A DNA stretch of 64,000 bases, taken from assembly GCA_021234155.1 (NCBI GenBank), contig JAJEKV010000008.1, positions 7,404,445 to 7,468,444 on the forward strand, in the 5' to 3' direction. Shown here in pieces: positions 35,251 to 47,459 of this stretch. Below the pieces are notes generated by a model that saw only the letters and a program-made list of their open reading frames with translations, did no database searches and was not told the origin of the DNA. The stretch's first letter is position 1, and the number at the start of each line of letters is the position of its first letter. Made by a program: the position numbers and the translations under genes. The stretch is from Isoetes taiwanensis. Lineage: Eukaryota > Streptophyta > Lycopodiopsida > Isoetales > Isoetaceae.

Positions 35251-36222
35251 GCATCTTTGTTGTTGGGTAAGTTTACTTTCCGGATCATAACTTTTAGTTT
35301 CTTTGTCATATTGTACTAGGTTTGTAAAAAAAAAAGACAAGCTTGAGAAGAAGACCCAATAAAATAAAGAAATCAAGCTTGGCTTGGATTGATATTTTAT
35401 TTGCGGTGCATAGAGCAAATTAAAGAGGAATATGGTTACAAAGCTTGTCAAACCTGGCGGGTTGGATTTATGTATGCACAATGAAATACTTCTCTCTCTT
35501 TGACAGTTACTTATTGAAAATTGGCCTAGCTGAACATATCCCAGAATGTGACAAAAACTATTGAGCTTTCTTGGGTAATGCTAAGGAGCACACGACATAG
35601 TCGTTTCTTTTTCATAAGAGGGCAGCACAATAGTATTTTGCATGACAATCATAAACATCTAGAGACTTCATTTTATCATATTCATATGTGATTTTCTATT
35701 ATGCTTGTAACGAATAATGTCTTATTTGGGGATGTGACTTTCTCCGTTTGGATATGCCCTGAAGCATGAGCAATGCTGCAAGCCTAAAGACAAGCCATTT
35801 TAATAACATTTGCAAGACATTTGGCTCATTTTCAATATCTGGTTGTCATAGTTTCTTGTAAAAGTAAATATATTACATGTAACAAATCTTTATTTGTAGG
35901 CCTGAATTAAAGGGTGCTCTTTGCTGCAAGTCCTTTGAGAATGACAGTCGGCATTCAATGTTATAACTTTTGAGTGATGAAAACCTTTATGGTATGCAAG
36001 TGCTCTTGGAAACGGTTAACCAAATAACAATAAGACTATTACCGCAGAGCCTCATCTTATGATGAGTACCGTTAGAGTAAGTTGATCAAGCAAAGTAGCA
36101 CGACACTTTAGATTGAAGAGATGGTATTTATTTCTAGGTTGATATGATTGCACATATCAAAGGAAACAAGGGACATCAATTGCATATTTTACAAGTAAAA
36201 TTGCACATCCCTGATCTTATAC

Positions 36223-36244
36223 TATCTATCTATCTATCTATCTA
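36223..36244. repeat. (ATCT)n microsatellite
   Basis: Five to six ATCT units; a TTATCATTATCAT repeat follows at about 36535-36570. Confidence 0.9.
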
Positions 36245-36258
36245 CGACACGAAACCAA

Positions 36259-36456
36259 TTATTTTCTACCAACACCTGATTTCTCAACATCTTTAGCCAT
36301 TTTCTTATTTGGCTTCCTCATATGTTGTTTCATATGTTTCCAAGGATTTGACGATTGCCCTATATATTTCATCTCCCTCCCCACACATGTAATGCAATAG
36401 ATATAAATAGGTTTCAATATCATGCACTCATTGTCTGCAAAAGCAAAATTTTGCAT
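36259..36456 (-). pseudogene. GIY-YIG nuclease domain fragment
   Basis: The reverse frame reads IYIYCITCVGREMKYIGQSS followed by NPWKHMKQHMRKPNKKM. This matches the GIY...YIG core: the two Tyr-containing strands and the helix ending in His. In the family a catalytic Arg stands four residues before that His; here the codon is CAT (His), possibly from CGT. GIY-YIG domains cut DNA in homing endonucleases, Penelope-like retroelements and repair proteins. The carrier cannot be told. A second reverse frame upstream (36601-36858) may belong to the same gene but is not recognised. Confidence 0.6.
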
Positions 36457-36600
36457 GTATAAATAATAAAGAAGCTGGTGCTACAGTAAACGAAAAATTA
36501 CATCCTATCATTATCTATGAAAACATTATAAAAAATTATCATTATCATTGTCATTATCATTATCAAACATTATTGTTCAGAAAATTATAATTCAGTTACA

Positions 36601-36858
36601 TCAAGTGTTACTAACGTCTGTTGGGCTCGGGAAAAAATCTTTGTTCTCGAAAAGCTCGACCGCAATTACGGGATTAATTTGATATGTAACTTTCTCTATT
36701 GTCATTGGATTTTTTGCCTTATGGTAATGCCCATACATTTGCATTAATCTTGACATCAACTTCTGCGCTTGACTGTTTTGCATCTCCATCAATTCAAATC
36801 CACATTCCATTAACTCGACTAACAATGAATATACATTGTCCCAACCCATACGATGCAT
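36601..36858 (-). other. Coding-like frame upstream of the GIY-YIG fragment
   Basis: An 85-codon reverse frame contains VYSLLVELMECGFELMEMQN and SRLMQMYGHYHKAKNPM, with amphipathic, helix-like character. It is on the same strand as the GIY-YIG fragment, about 145 bp upstream of it. No family is recognised. It may be the N-terminal exon of the same protein. Confidence 0.3.
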
Positions 36859-37104
36859 TGTATTTTATTGAGAATAAAATTGGATTCAAGCATGTATCAG
36901 CTTTCTAGAAGATCCTTCCGCCGATCTTCGAATTACCACGGACGAAAACCCAACGCGAGCCCGAAAACAAAATTTTGAACCCAATGCGAGCCCGAAAACA
37001 AAATTTTGCTCTTCTTTGTTCCTTCTGTGAATATACTAGCACACAATAATATTTTATAAATCTTTCCTTTCCCTCAACCCTGCCCTTCTGCTAGTTCTTT
37101 TTTT

Positions 37105-37310
37105 TTTTTGGGCGGTTGCCCCTAGGGTGGCAGACCCTCGCTCGGGGTTTCCGGTATTTTCTAAGTATATGCTAGAATATGCCGTATACTGCTCCAAACT
37201 TACTATTGCCTGTAACCTGGCGGTCACCCTTGTTGCTGTGTGGGCATTGTGCAAACCGGCTAGCCGGAAGAAGGAAGGATACATGGAGGCCATCGGCAAG
37301 GTGCTTTCCT
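37105..37310 (+). repeat. Repeat found inverted at 41045-41280
   Basis: GTTGCCCCTAGGG, TATTCTAAGTATAT-like, AAACTTACTAT and a CTGGCGGT segment occur here in + orientation and in reverse complement at 41045-41280, with moderate divergence. Part also lies in block B copy 1 (3090-3170). A dispersed repeat of unknown type. Confidence 0.65.
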
Positions 37311-38599
37311 TTTTTTTTTTTTTTTGAAGGAGTGAAGCTTTTTAGTCATTAATTATGGAAAATAAAGAAACATAAAGATATGATCATAGATAATGATCAT
37401 CAAAATGTGGAGTTGAGCTTAGAAACTCAATCCAGATAATCCAGTAGTAGCAAATTGTCAATAGTTTAAGTTCTAAATACACAATATATAGACAGGTTCA
37501 AAAATATATAATATCTCTGACAGAGGCTTCAGAGAATTACTGCAATATAGCCGACCAAATCTAGATTGATTCATCCTGATGATTTCTGCAGTCACTGTAA
37601 GGCCAAGTACCTGGACAAAGCTAAGACAAAATGAAATGAGCAAACGGAAATTAGAAGTCATAAGTATCGAGGAAATGGAAGTGATCATGAAATTAAATCT
37701 TTCACTGCTTCCCCAATTGACTAACTCGGCAAGGTGCTTTCCTCCCATTGGAAGCTTTCTTTTCTTCTTTGATCTGTTCCAGCTATGGTTTAAGCCTAAA
37801 CTCTGTTTCTTCCCATTTCCAGTGAGTTCTGATTTTGCTCGAAATGTTTTTGCTTCTCTCATGCAAATCTGTGCAGCGGCTATGATGCAAAGGGAGGTAT
37901 CTGAGCCATTTAGGCACGTTGGTTGAAAGCGGGCCTTGGCCACAGCAATTCAGACCATGACTGAGCGTCTTGCCTTTTGTTTTAGCAATTCTTTCATTGG
38001 TTTTTGTTGCCTCTTCAAACAACATGAAGCATTGATTCGACTTCAGAGTCTGCCCAGCATGCAGTCATGGGATTTTGTTGCACATGGCGGGTTTTCTAAA
38101 GGCCCTTGGCATGAACTTCTGTATGAACATCGATTACAGGGATGGGACAGCGTTATAAGGCTTTAGCAATTGTTGATTCTAAATTGTGTCTCTCCCGAAT
38201 TGTTTTCTATATTATAGGCATAGGCATTTAATTGATAATGTGATTCTTATAGTTCTACTTTATATGGAAAATCAGATACGATCTCAATGTAAGTACTTCT
38301 TGTGATGGTAAAGGTGCTCCGCAACGTAACTTCCAGCATCATTTTTTATTGGTCGAGTGATACGTTTTAGGAATGCTTGGATAAGTAGTTTTTCGACTTG
38401 CCTTACAATGGTATGAAAAAAAGAATGGCACGTAGAGATTAGAATAATATTAAGCACAACAATATTTTTGTTTACCTTTGAAGATTTGATGTTCTGATTA
38501 GTCACCATTGCTTGACTGAAATCTAGATAGGAAAAAGCCGTTAGATGTCAATAACGACAAATTGTATATGCTCGACCACGATGTCACATGTCTTCCAAT
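37142..38599 (+). repeat. Segmental duplication block B, copy 2
   Basis: This is a direct repeat of 3090-4118, interrupted at about 37300-37725 by unrelated sequence that starts with a T-run. Its right edge abuts a LINE ORF1 fragment at 38601. In copy 1 the block directly follows U6, whereas here 4.6 kb (32480-37140) separates it from U6 copy 2. Confidence 0.85.
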
Positions 38600-38600
38600 T

Positions 38601-38965
38601 GCAGCACTTGACAGTAAGAAACCCGACCAGAGTCGGAGGGTCAAACATGAGACCCCGACTAGTTAAATGCACAGTGCTCGACCAGGCATCGAAGACGTTG
38701 ATGCTGCAGTGCGCTACTCGTTTGAAGGGGACATCGGTGCACTTAGACATGGATCTGACCCCGGCTCAACAGAAGGAGAGGCAGCAGGAGTTTGCAAAAA
38801 TTAGACAGGTCAGGCAGGCAGGGGGATCGGCAGGCCTGGTTAATGGCAAGATGAAGGTATTGGTGCCTCCACGGCCAACAATGGCAGAAACGGCGACCAG
38901 GGGACCAAGTACTTCTGGATCCCCCACCTTTAGAATGGCAGCTGGTCACACACAGCAGCCAGGAC
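38601..38965 (+). mobile_element. LINE ORF1 fragment (LINE-D)
   Basis: An uninterrupted frame reads LKGTSVHLDMDLTPAQQKER and later GGSAGLVNGKMKVLVPP. The pattern matches, in three broken frames, the ORF1 end of LINE-A at about 10230-10350, so this is a better preserved piece of the same family. The LKGT...D-L-T-P-x-Q pattern is like the C-terminal part of L1 ORF1 proteins. It is bounded sharply by duplication block B on the left and segment C on the right. Confidence 0.65.
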
Positions 38966-39770
38966 CAAGCAGTTCCATTTTTTCTCAAGCATAAAGAAGT
39001 GATAGCTATAGAGTCAACATCACACTTCTAAGGATCCTTATATAGTTTGCACGCATTTTGTCTTTCTGAAGAGCAAGATACTATTTATAGATATGTTTAA
39101 AACACATTTGCAAGACTCAATGTCCTATTCAACCTTGATATGAAGCCTTCAAAATCATCCTTAAATAAGCTATCTAGATTTGATGCAAAAGATTGGTTAT
39201 CGGCATAGTCCAAAAAAGGCATTTCTTTGCTATTTGGATTTGCTTGAATTGAAACCACTTATCACGTCAATAAAAGGGTTATTTTATGCTCCAATTATAA
39301 CGCAATTGTACTTTGACACGTATATGTGTCCGAAACGCACTATAAAAATGATAAAATCAAAATTTGAATTCGCTTCCAAAGACTGGGTTGCACAACAAAA
39401 TCTAATTTCTTCCAGAGATGCCTTCATGGTCTTTCAGAATTGAATTCATTTTTGACATCCATGCAGATCAAATGTTCGTGGGACCCAATACAATGGATGC
39501 ATTAAATGTCTTTGAGAGAAGGTTGATAGCTCTATGGCAGATGGCCCTGAAGACTAGTCTTTGAGAGAAAATGGATATCTTTTAAATAGATGATCGAGTT
39601 GCGATCAATCTTTACAGAAGTGACTCCATTAAGGAAGATGATCAAGGATAATCAGTCATGAAAACGGAAAGAAATGAAGCTAGAGGGTAGCTATTCAAGG
39701 GATGTGGTAGACAAACAATGAGCCAAAGAATATATGAAAAGTTAAGTTTAAGCTATGTGTTTTATTGATA
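38966..39770 (+). repeat. Duplicated segment C, copy 2
   Basis: Direct repeat of 15584-16380. Its left edge directly abuts the LINE ORF1 fragment at 38601-38965, making a three-part mosaic with duplication block B. Confidence 0.8.
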
Positions 39771-39779
39771 TTGCTGGTT

Positions 39780-41040
39780 GCTACTACTGTAGCAATGTGA
39801 CAGAGTAAAATAACATCAAATAAAAAATAATACGTTTCTAAGTTAGAAACACATGAATACATCGTAAACTTCTGAAGGACACCCCACAATAACAGGAGCA
39901 AAAAATAGCCTTACATTAAGAGATAAGCATGTTCAAATAATTTTTGTATCTAACCTTGAGAAAATGAAAAAAGAAAATCCTGGTCATCTAGCAGATGCCC
40001 TTAAAGACCTTGCTTTTCTAACAATAGATTTGTACTTAAAAAAGTACCATTTGCATGCTTCTCTGATAGCTCCTTTACCTTCTTGTTGCACCGAAATTCC
40101 ACTAGCAGATGGTATCTCGCTCTTAGTTTTTTGAGAAATAGTAACTTGCTTCTCATTACGCCTTATTGTTTATAACCTAAAGCTTGGTGCCATATAGATT
40201 GTCATAATTTACTAGTATTTCACGGCTAGTATTTGACATTAGATTATGAAAGCTGATTATATTTTACGGGCCATGGAATACTGAGTTGTGCTTTTGAAGA
40301 AGCTGACAAGCAATATTATTGAAGATATCAGCAAACTATTAAATGATAAGCACAGGGATTATGAGACATCACCAAATAGTTGAAGAATTCATACATGAGA
40401 CGGGAATAAACTTTTGGCAAATGTTCACCACAAAGTTGCTGGAAAGGTCAACCTCTTCTTCCTCAGATTCTGTAAATAACTACAAGTAATGCGCATTTCT
40501 TGCACGTGATATTTTACAATCCCATGAAACCAAAATAGATTAAGATAATCATGTACCTTATACGAGGAGAACAAAAGAATGCCTGCAAATATGAGATTGA
40601 CAGTCTCAAACATCTGAAGAAATCACAGATTAGCAGAGTAAGCACAGAGCAAACAGTTATTTTATATGCTACTTATTCATTCTTCTACCTATAGTGACAA
40701 CCTTGTGAACAATCCTTTTCACGAATACTTATACTCCCAGATGAGAAATTTCTAAAGCCAGGCTAGATTGTTTTACAACTACATTCTAATAGAACTAATA
40801 TTCGTCTGGTTCAGCTCTACACATATAAAAGTCTTATGAGAACATGAGAACATACCAGCGGTTATTACTTTTCCTTGTGGCCGCGAATTAATTCTTGCCT
40901 CGGAAGCCATAGCCACGGCTTTATCTCTGTGTGGTGTCGAAATAATCACAAAATCTTCACTGAATGCCGATCTTTTCTATTCCAGAGGCGAGCATCCACA
41001 GCCAGCCATAAGGATGCCGCCATAACTGGCACACAACAAC
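39780..41040. other. AT-rich stretch, no gene seen
   Basis: Only short open frames; no recognisable motif on either strand. Confidence 0.35.
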
Positions 41041-41639
41041 GCCCAACAAAAAAAAAATACCTGAAAGATCATCTCCATCTCCATTGCTTAGGAGGAGCAA
41101 GCACCTGTTTTACCCGGTTTCCAAACTGGCAATCCAACAACAGCGACCACCGCCAATTTACACCCCATAGTAAGTTTTTAGCAGTCATTGACATACTCCT
41201 GGTATATACTGATATATACCTAGAATATGCCATAAACCCCACATAAACAAGGGTTTGCCCCCCTAGGGGCAACCCAAAAACAACTCAATATGACTTATAA
41301 ATTATAAAAAAGATCAAGTGCAACAAAAATAAATACATAAAATGCCAAAGATGTTTTATTAAATGTGTCTAAAACAATTGTTCAATCAATAAATTTTGTT
41401 GGTAGTATACAAGAGAGCTCATAAATGGCACGCTAAGCGTGACTTGGTCCAGCTTGGTCAACATCGTCTGCACCTAACCCAACTTGGGGAATCCAATCTG
41501 ATTCCATTTGGGGTCTTGTGCAATGTGTTGGAGAGCAATTCCAAGTGCTCCACATGGTGTTCAGTAGCTGGTTCAGATCAAACTTGCGTGCCTTGTCTCG
41601 TATTGGGGATTCGACACGGTGCTTCAAATAATCGCACAT

Positions 41640-43120
41640 GTTTCGAAACCTCTAGCTTTGTTCAACGGTACCCATAGCCTCCAAGAAAGAATGCTTGCGT
41701 GCAAAATCAACAAGGTAATAGATAAAGTAGGCTGCCCCTAAGAGGTCGAAATCCACCCTTGCAGGCACCATCTTAGTTCCATCTCTTTTTGGACCCCAAT
41801 ACAAATCATCATGCATATATGGATAGGCAAGTCTTTCATTCTCAATCGTCTTTTTGGCAGCACCAACCATGCCTTTGTATGCCCACCGCTTCACTTCCAC
41901 AGGCTCACCTATTAGCCGTTCTTCTCCCCAATCACATATACCAATATAAATAGCCTAGGGGTCCGTGAATCCTCTGGATGCAAGTCCATGTGTAAATGGT
42001 GCTCTTTATGAATTTTAAGCAAGCCGCTTAAAAATGACATAGTTAGATCACCCACTCTTTGAGCAACATATAACTCTTGCTTCTTCCGTTGCTCAAGCTA
42101 TGGACATCGACCTCGACAATAGGCTTATACCCTAATCTTTTAAATGCATGCCTCGCAAACTCATTATCTCCATGATATACAAAAAGAGATGCACAAGAAC
42201 CCCCATTCCAGTAAGGAAATATCAACCCTGTTCTTTCCAACCCAGTTGTACGACCAATGCAGCGTATGATAGAGCCATGTCTAACCTGCATTTGCGACTC
42301 CCTCATGTTTTTCATCATGGCCTTTACTATCACATCAGGCCTCGCCGTACCTAACCGCACATCATCATTCTGAAATTTAACACAATAGGGTTCGTCTTTA
42401 AGAAAACTAGAACCCAAGATATTGCATTTGTACACCGTTCCATATGTTCCTGAACCAATTCTAGTCCTGTTGATTATCTGAGAGGAATCCACCATTGCAA
42501 ACCATATAGTCTTTGCATCTGCCCTTTTTCTTTTTTCCAACTCTTTATCAGTCTCACCAGGATGTTTGGCTCTAATAGTCTGTACCAACACTTTCTTAAC
42601 TAGGTGGGGGGGGTTGATGGATTTCCTTTCTAAGCTTTTGATTCATCCAAGCTGTATTCCATTCCACAGCCTTATCTTTTAAAGACTCTCTCAAGCGTGG
42701 ACTAGTTAAATTTGCTACCGCGTGAATCATATTTCCAGTTGTACGAGATACATTGCCATCTATCCAAGCATACCTTTCAGAATCAATCTTTCCAGGTTCT
42801 AGCTCTATCATTCGAGGCCCAAAAGATCTCTCAGCATCTTTCATGAGAGTTGAGTGGAAGTCTAGCCATCCTTCGTCTGTTGTAGTAATCAACTCTAACT
42901 CAGATGGGGTGGCGGCACATATTCGCTCACAGAGCCAATTCATCAAAGCGGGTCTTAAGGAAGACCATGGCTGTTGGGGTCTTGATCTTTTCCTCTGCAT
43001 CTAAGTAGAGGACTCGGCCTCTGGGTTCATGTGAGGCTCTACTTCTAGCCTAGATCCTTCTTTAGGGCTCATGTGAGGCTCTGCTTCTAGTCTAAGTCCT
43101 TCTAACTCTTGTAGATTCAT
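41640..43120 (-). pseudogene. Kinase-like protein pseudogene
   Basis: On the reverse strand from ATG 43118-43120 the frame has two repeats of RLE(A/V)EPHM(S/N)P, then a TAG stop before MQRKRSRPQQPW. A poly-C run near 42604-42611 shifts the frame; a one-base change there joins the parts. The kinase-like domain follows: RIGSGTYGTVYKC (glycine loop, about 42421-42460), PYCVKF (candidate ATP lysine), HMDLHPED (catalytic loop, about 41970-41990) and ICDWGEERL (DFG replaced by DWG, about 41925-41945). The C-terminal lobe ends near 41652. Several stops make it inactive. The DWG and HxDLHP forms are not those of ordinary receptor kinases. I cannot say if it was a host gene or transposon cargo. Confidence 0.65.
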
Positions 43121-44240
43121 AGCAGCTTTAGAAGAAACTGTGTAGCTAGCAATATGCCAACAGTAGTAAAGCAGCAACAATACCTAAAAGTTTGGGGGAA
43201 AAAAAAACCCACTTTAGTGAGTGTTAATAATCCGTGAAATAGTTCATTAAGATTCTAGTAAACTACTGAGTTTCAAGTTTGATGGTTATAGGCTAGGCAC
43301 CCTACTGAGTTTCAAGTTGACGGTTATAGGCACCCTATGGTTAATCTACTGAGTTTCACGGTTCACGATTATAGGAAATGCATTTTTCTCATTCTCTTCA
43401 ACAAGTTTAACTTATGATCTGACCCAGCTACTGACTCCATGAGGAAACTCCCTCATAAAGGTTGGCACTCAACTGAACATATTGCATTTGACCACCAGGC
43501 AAACTCACGAATATTTAATGAAACATACGCCAATCCCTATACTAGTGTTGGACTTTTGTCAAAAACACTGTCAGAAAATAGGGTATATCTCATTAAAATA
43601 TCCTCCTGACTTTCCATAAGAGTACAACACCCACCTCTCGAAACCGTGTGACCGAAGCCAACAAGCGGCACCAGGAGAGGGCTATACACCTCGATGGAAG
43701 GTTGACCCCCTAGCAATCCTCGACATCAGCAATGACACCCACCCTTGGCATGGCACAATTCAATGTGGCACACCAGGCGAGAATCACTGCCTCAGCCAAG
43801 GATCACTGCCGAAACTCTAAAACCTAATCTCTCTTGATCAACTCCCTAACTGCTACTGTTGTCAATAAAAAGGGTAGGCAACAAAATTTCTAATTCTTAT
43901 ATTTTTCTTTTGTTTTTGTTTTATTGTTTTTTTTTTCCTCATTATTTTCATAATTTCAACTATCTACGAAAATCAGTCTGGATTCGTCCATAGAACAAGA
44001 CGCTCACCATCGTCACGCCCCTCGATGGAGGGGGGCAACAGGCGAGGCCCTCACTATGGAGGAACCCTAGACCTATAGTAAAAGAAACAACAAGAAAAAA
44101 CTAACTAAGTTTGCCTACAAACTAAGAAAAAGGTAAAAAAAAAAGCAAAGGGGCACAGGTTGTGGAGCAGGGCACAGAAGGATTACCTTGTTTTGCACAA
44201 AAAAACTGAAACAGTGCCTCTATATATATATATAAAATTG
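43120..44240. other. Non-coding stretch with a short tandem repeat
   Basis: CTACTGAGTTTCAAGTT...GGTTATAGG repeats three times at about 43260-43375. No gene is recognised in the rest. Confidence 0.5.
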
Positions 44241-44372
44241 CACGTAAGCAAAAACTACTGTTTCACTTACGCGAAAACCCTTTTGCGTAAGCGAAACCTT
44301 CAAAACCGCTTACGCGAACTAAAAAAAGTTTCGCGTAAGCAAACCTTCAGGTTTCGCTTACGCGAATTTTTT
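44240..44372. repeat. Array of TTCGCTTACGCGAA palindromes
   Basis: Six CGTAAGC or GCTTACG half-sites stand in alternating orientation, for example CACTTACGCGAAAA, TTGCGTAAGCGAAACC, CCGCTTACGCGAAC, GTTTCGCGTAAGC and GGTTTCGCTTACGCGAA. The array lies just beyond the integrase end of the gypsy fragment at 44477-45850. Confidence 0.85.
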
Positions 44373-44476
44373 TTTTCCGGCCGGTAGGTTAAAAATACGA
44401 AAAATATGTATTTAACCTAAAAATATGTATTTTTGGACTTTATACGTCTGGAAAAATAATTTCGTACGTACAGATT

Positions 44477-45850
44477 CTATTCCTGATTGTAAACAAACTC
44501 TACAATCGGCAAATAGTCCTCCCATCTGGATTGCTGAGTGGCCACATAAGATCTCAGCATATCCTCTAGAATCTGATTCACTCTTTCAGTTTGCCCATCC
44601 GTTTCCAGATCTCCACTAGAGAACTGAGGAGTGCCTTTTAATACAGAGAACAATTCCCACCAGAAATTCCCAGTGAATTTCACATCTCAATCGCTTACAA
44701 TAATTTTGGGTAATCTAAAAATAGGAAACATATACTGCATATAAGCCTTGGCCACCGCCAAGCCATCAGCATTCTTTGTCAGAGGTATAAAGCGTGCATA
44801 CTTCGTCAACCTATCCACAATGACAAGTATCTGGGTATAATGATGCACAGTACGAGGCAACTTCACAATGAAATCCATAGAGATTTCACTCCACCTTTCT
44901 CCTGGCACAGGCAAAGATTGCAAAAGTCTTGGAGTTTTGCCTCGACTCGCTTTAACCTGCTAACAAGTCTCACAAACTTTCACATATTCATGTACATCCT
45001 CCTTCAAACCAAGCCAATAAAACATTCTTTTGAGCGATTCATATGTTTTCTATTCACCTCCATGCCCAGCATATGGTGCATCATGAATTCGCTCAATAAT
45101 TGCTTTCACAAAGTGTCCACAACAACAGCAGGAACATAGTTACGTCCCTTATGATACCAGAGTCCACCCTGGATATCCCAAGTATCAAGTAACTTGGATA
45201 GATGCTGCATACTCAAAATATAGGCATCCAAGTCATATGCTTGTCTAATCTGTGACACCAAAGCAATTTCACATTGAACCATTACATTTACTTCCCGAAC
45301 CCTAGAAAGAGCATCAGCAACATAATTCGTTTTTCCGGAAAGATGTTCAACATGAAAATGAAATTGAGAAAGAAGGTTCAACCACCTTGCTTGCCTTGGA
45401 CTTACCTCAGCCTGGCTTTGCAGGAACTTCAATGGTTTATGATCAGTATAGACCAGAAACTCACATTTGTTGCAGAGATAATGTTTCTAGACTTTGAACG
45501 CATGAACCATCACCAGTAACTCCTGCTCATAGGTGGAATAGTTCTTCTCTGCATCATTGAGTTGGCGACTTTCATACGCCACCACCTACCATCTTGCATG
45601 AGCACATCATCAATGGCATAACCACATGCATCTGTGTAAACCTCATAAGGTTTACTCACGTCTGGTATCAACGGAATAGGTGCGGAGGTCAGCAACCTCT
45701 TCAGCATATCCATTGTCTGTTGTTGCTTCCCTGTCCATTGCCAATGGACATTAATTTTCAATAACATAGTCAAAGCAGCTGCAATCTTGGCAAATTTCCA
45801 GACAAATCTGCAATAATAGCTGGCCAACCCCAAGAAACTACCAGCTCAGT
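44477..45850 (-). mobile_element. Ty3/gypsy retrotransposon fragment (RNase H to integrase)
   Basis: Reverse-strand frames in order: the RT/RNase H join with LASYYCRFVWKFAKIAAAL and YTDACGYAIDDVLMQDG (45510-45833); FHVEHLSGKTNYVADALSRV and the zinc-finger linker region (45106-45432); the integrase core with MDFIVKLPRT and ILVIVDRLTKYARFIPL (44687-44923); and TERVNQILEDMLRSYV with WEDYLPIVEFVYNQ (44477-44683). Domain order RT-RNase H-INT is that of Ty3/gypsy. Stops and shifts separate the parts. Gag, protease, most of RT and both LTRs are missing. The left break at about 45850 abuts an unrelated repeat gene. Confidence 0.9.
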
Positions 45851-45881
45851 CCATGCCTATTAAGGGATTCTCTAGGTTATC

Positions 45882-47420
45882 TTAGTTGTTGCCCACCTCG
45901 TCCTCGGATTTTTCTTTCTCCTCATTCGTTAAATCATTCTTTTTATTTACAAAGTCATACTGCAGTACTTCCATGTACGACTTGATCGGTTCAACCAGGG
46001 CTTTGTCACCAACTATAGATATTGGCTTCATTCCATATAACATAGCCCCTTTAGAGAAAAGCCCGTTCATGTGTACCACTCCCATACAATCTGATCATCT
46101 TCGACCAAGCTTGTGACAAAGTACTCATTAATGCTGGGGCGTATTGGAAGCTTGTGGATAGGAGTTGTATTGCCATCTATGCTGACCTTGTCAAATGATG
46201 ACCTCCATAAACTTCTCACCCTTCTAGGGATCCAGATTCTCGTTTAAGACCATGAACTTATACACGTACTAATGTTCACTTGACCATCACTTGTCTAAAT
46301 CAACACTAGGTTGGCGAGATACTAAAATCAATAGAATGTTGGCAAAACTTGACATCTTTGAAAGACCCTCTCTGCACTCACATTCTAACTCGTAGATAGA
46401 ATATAAAATCCTCTTGTTGAAGTTAATATCTGATGCCCATTGTGACATGGCCGTTGTGAAGACATGGCCGTTGTGAAGGCATGCTGAAGATAAGAAAACT
46501 GAAAGTATCCAGATCCGTCATATTCAAACAGGTCTTGTACCACTAATCTAGATTAGCCTTGTCATACAACAAGGTTGGATCTTCAATCATCTTCATGGCA
46601 AATAAAGAGGCCGGCCCTGGCATTAGTTCCAGACTACTGAAACCCTTGTGGCCCGAGGTCACTAAGTAAGGTGGAAAGGTCAAATCTCCTTTGAAAGCCA
46701 TGATGCCGAATTCCAATTTGCATTTGAGAAGTGCTTGAGCACGCTTTGGAAACAATTTTGTTTTGACGTCTGGATTGGCATAGTCGTTTTAGCTCCTTCA
46801 TGTCGTCATCGTCAAGTTTGGCTTTTTCTTTAAAGTACTCAAAGTCCTAGCTCTCGTTGTAGGTAAATATTGCAGAATTCTGCGATGCCCTCCTCTAGTG
46901 CACGCTGCCTTGTCAGGACCATGGCATAGCACTTTGCATTTTGTATTTTTGAGTTCCTTGTTTTCCTCATCAATATTGTGCCATCTAGTATTTTGCTTTG
47001 CAAATCGAGCGTTTCCTTGTCTCTCAAGCCCTATATCCTCTTCATAAATGTCTTATCAAAAAGTTTTGGATCTGGTTTTTGTAGCAACTCTCCATTGTTG
47101 TCATTCAACATACCTTCTGCCATAATGCCCAGATCTCAGTCCACTTTTGCGAGATTTCATCATTGTCAGGCCATATTGATCTGATAAAGATTTCCTGACC
47201 CTTTTTTATGGTTGCTTTTTCTTTTCATCTTCATCATCTGCTTCATCATCTTGGTGGCTCTCTGTAAGAACAAACCTGCACAGCCTCTTGAAAATCTTCC
47301 ACTTCTCTGAAGGCGCCTTGTTCCATTTAAGGCATTGCGGACAACCTAATGCCTTCCATTGCTGCCTTGCATTTATTATTTGGTCAGGATAGGGGCTGTG
47401 GATGTAGAATTCACATTAGT
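45882..47420 (-). pseudogene. Unrecognised repeat gene X, copy 1
   Basis: Reverse-strand broken frames match those of 60040-61130. Shared segments include a tryptophan-rich IWALW stretch, DPKLFDK, a lysine/arginine-rich ILDGTILMRKTR region, FPKRAQALLKCKLEFG, LVTSGHKGFSSLEL and LFAMKMIEDPTLLYDKA. From 46330 down to 45882 the frame ALVEPIKSYMEVLQYDFVNK has no partner in copy 2. Two copies with the same gene order beside similar palindrome arrays suggest a transposon gene. I know no family with these motifs. Stops every 50-100 codons show decay. Confidence 0.55.
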
Positions 47421-47459
47421 AGAGTGATGGTGAGCAAATGAGAAAACCAGACTATAAAG

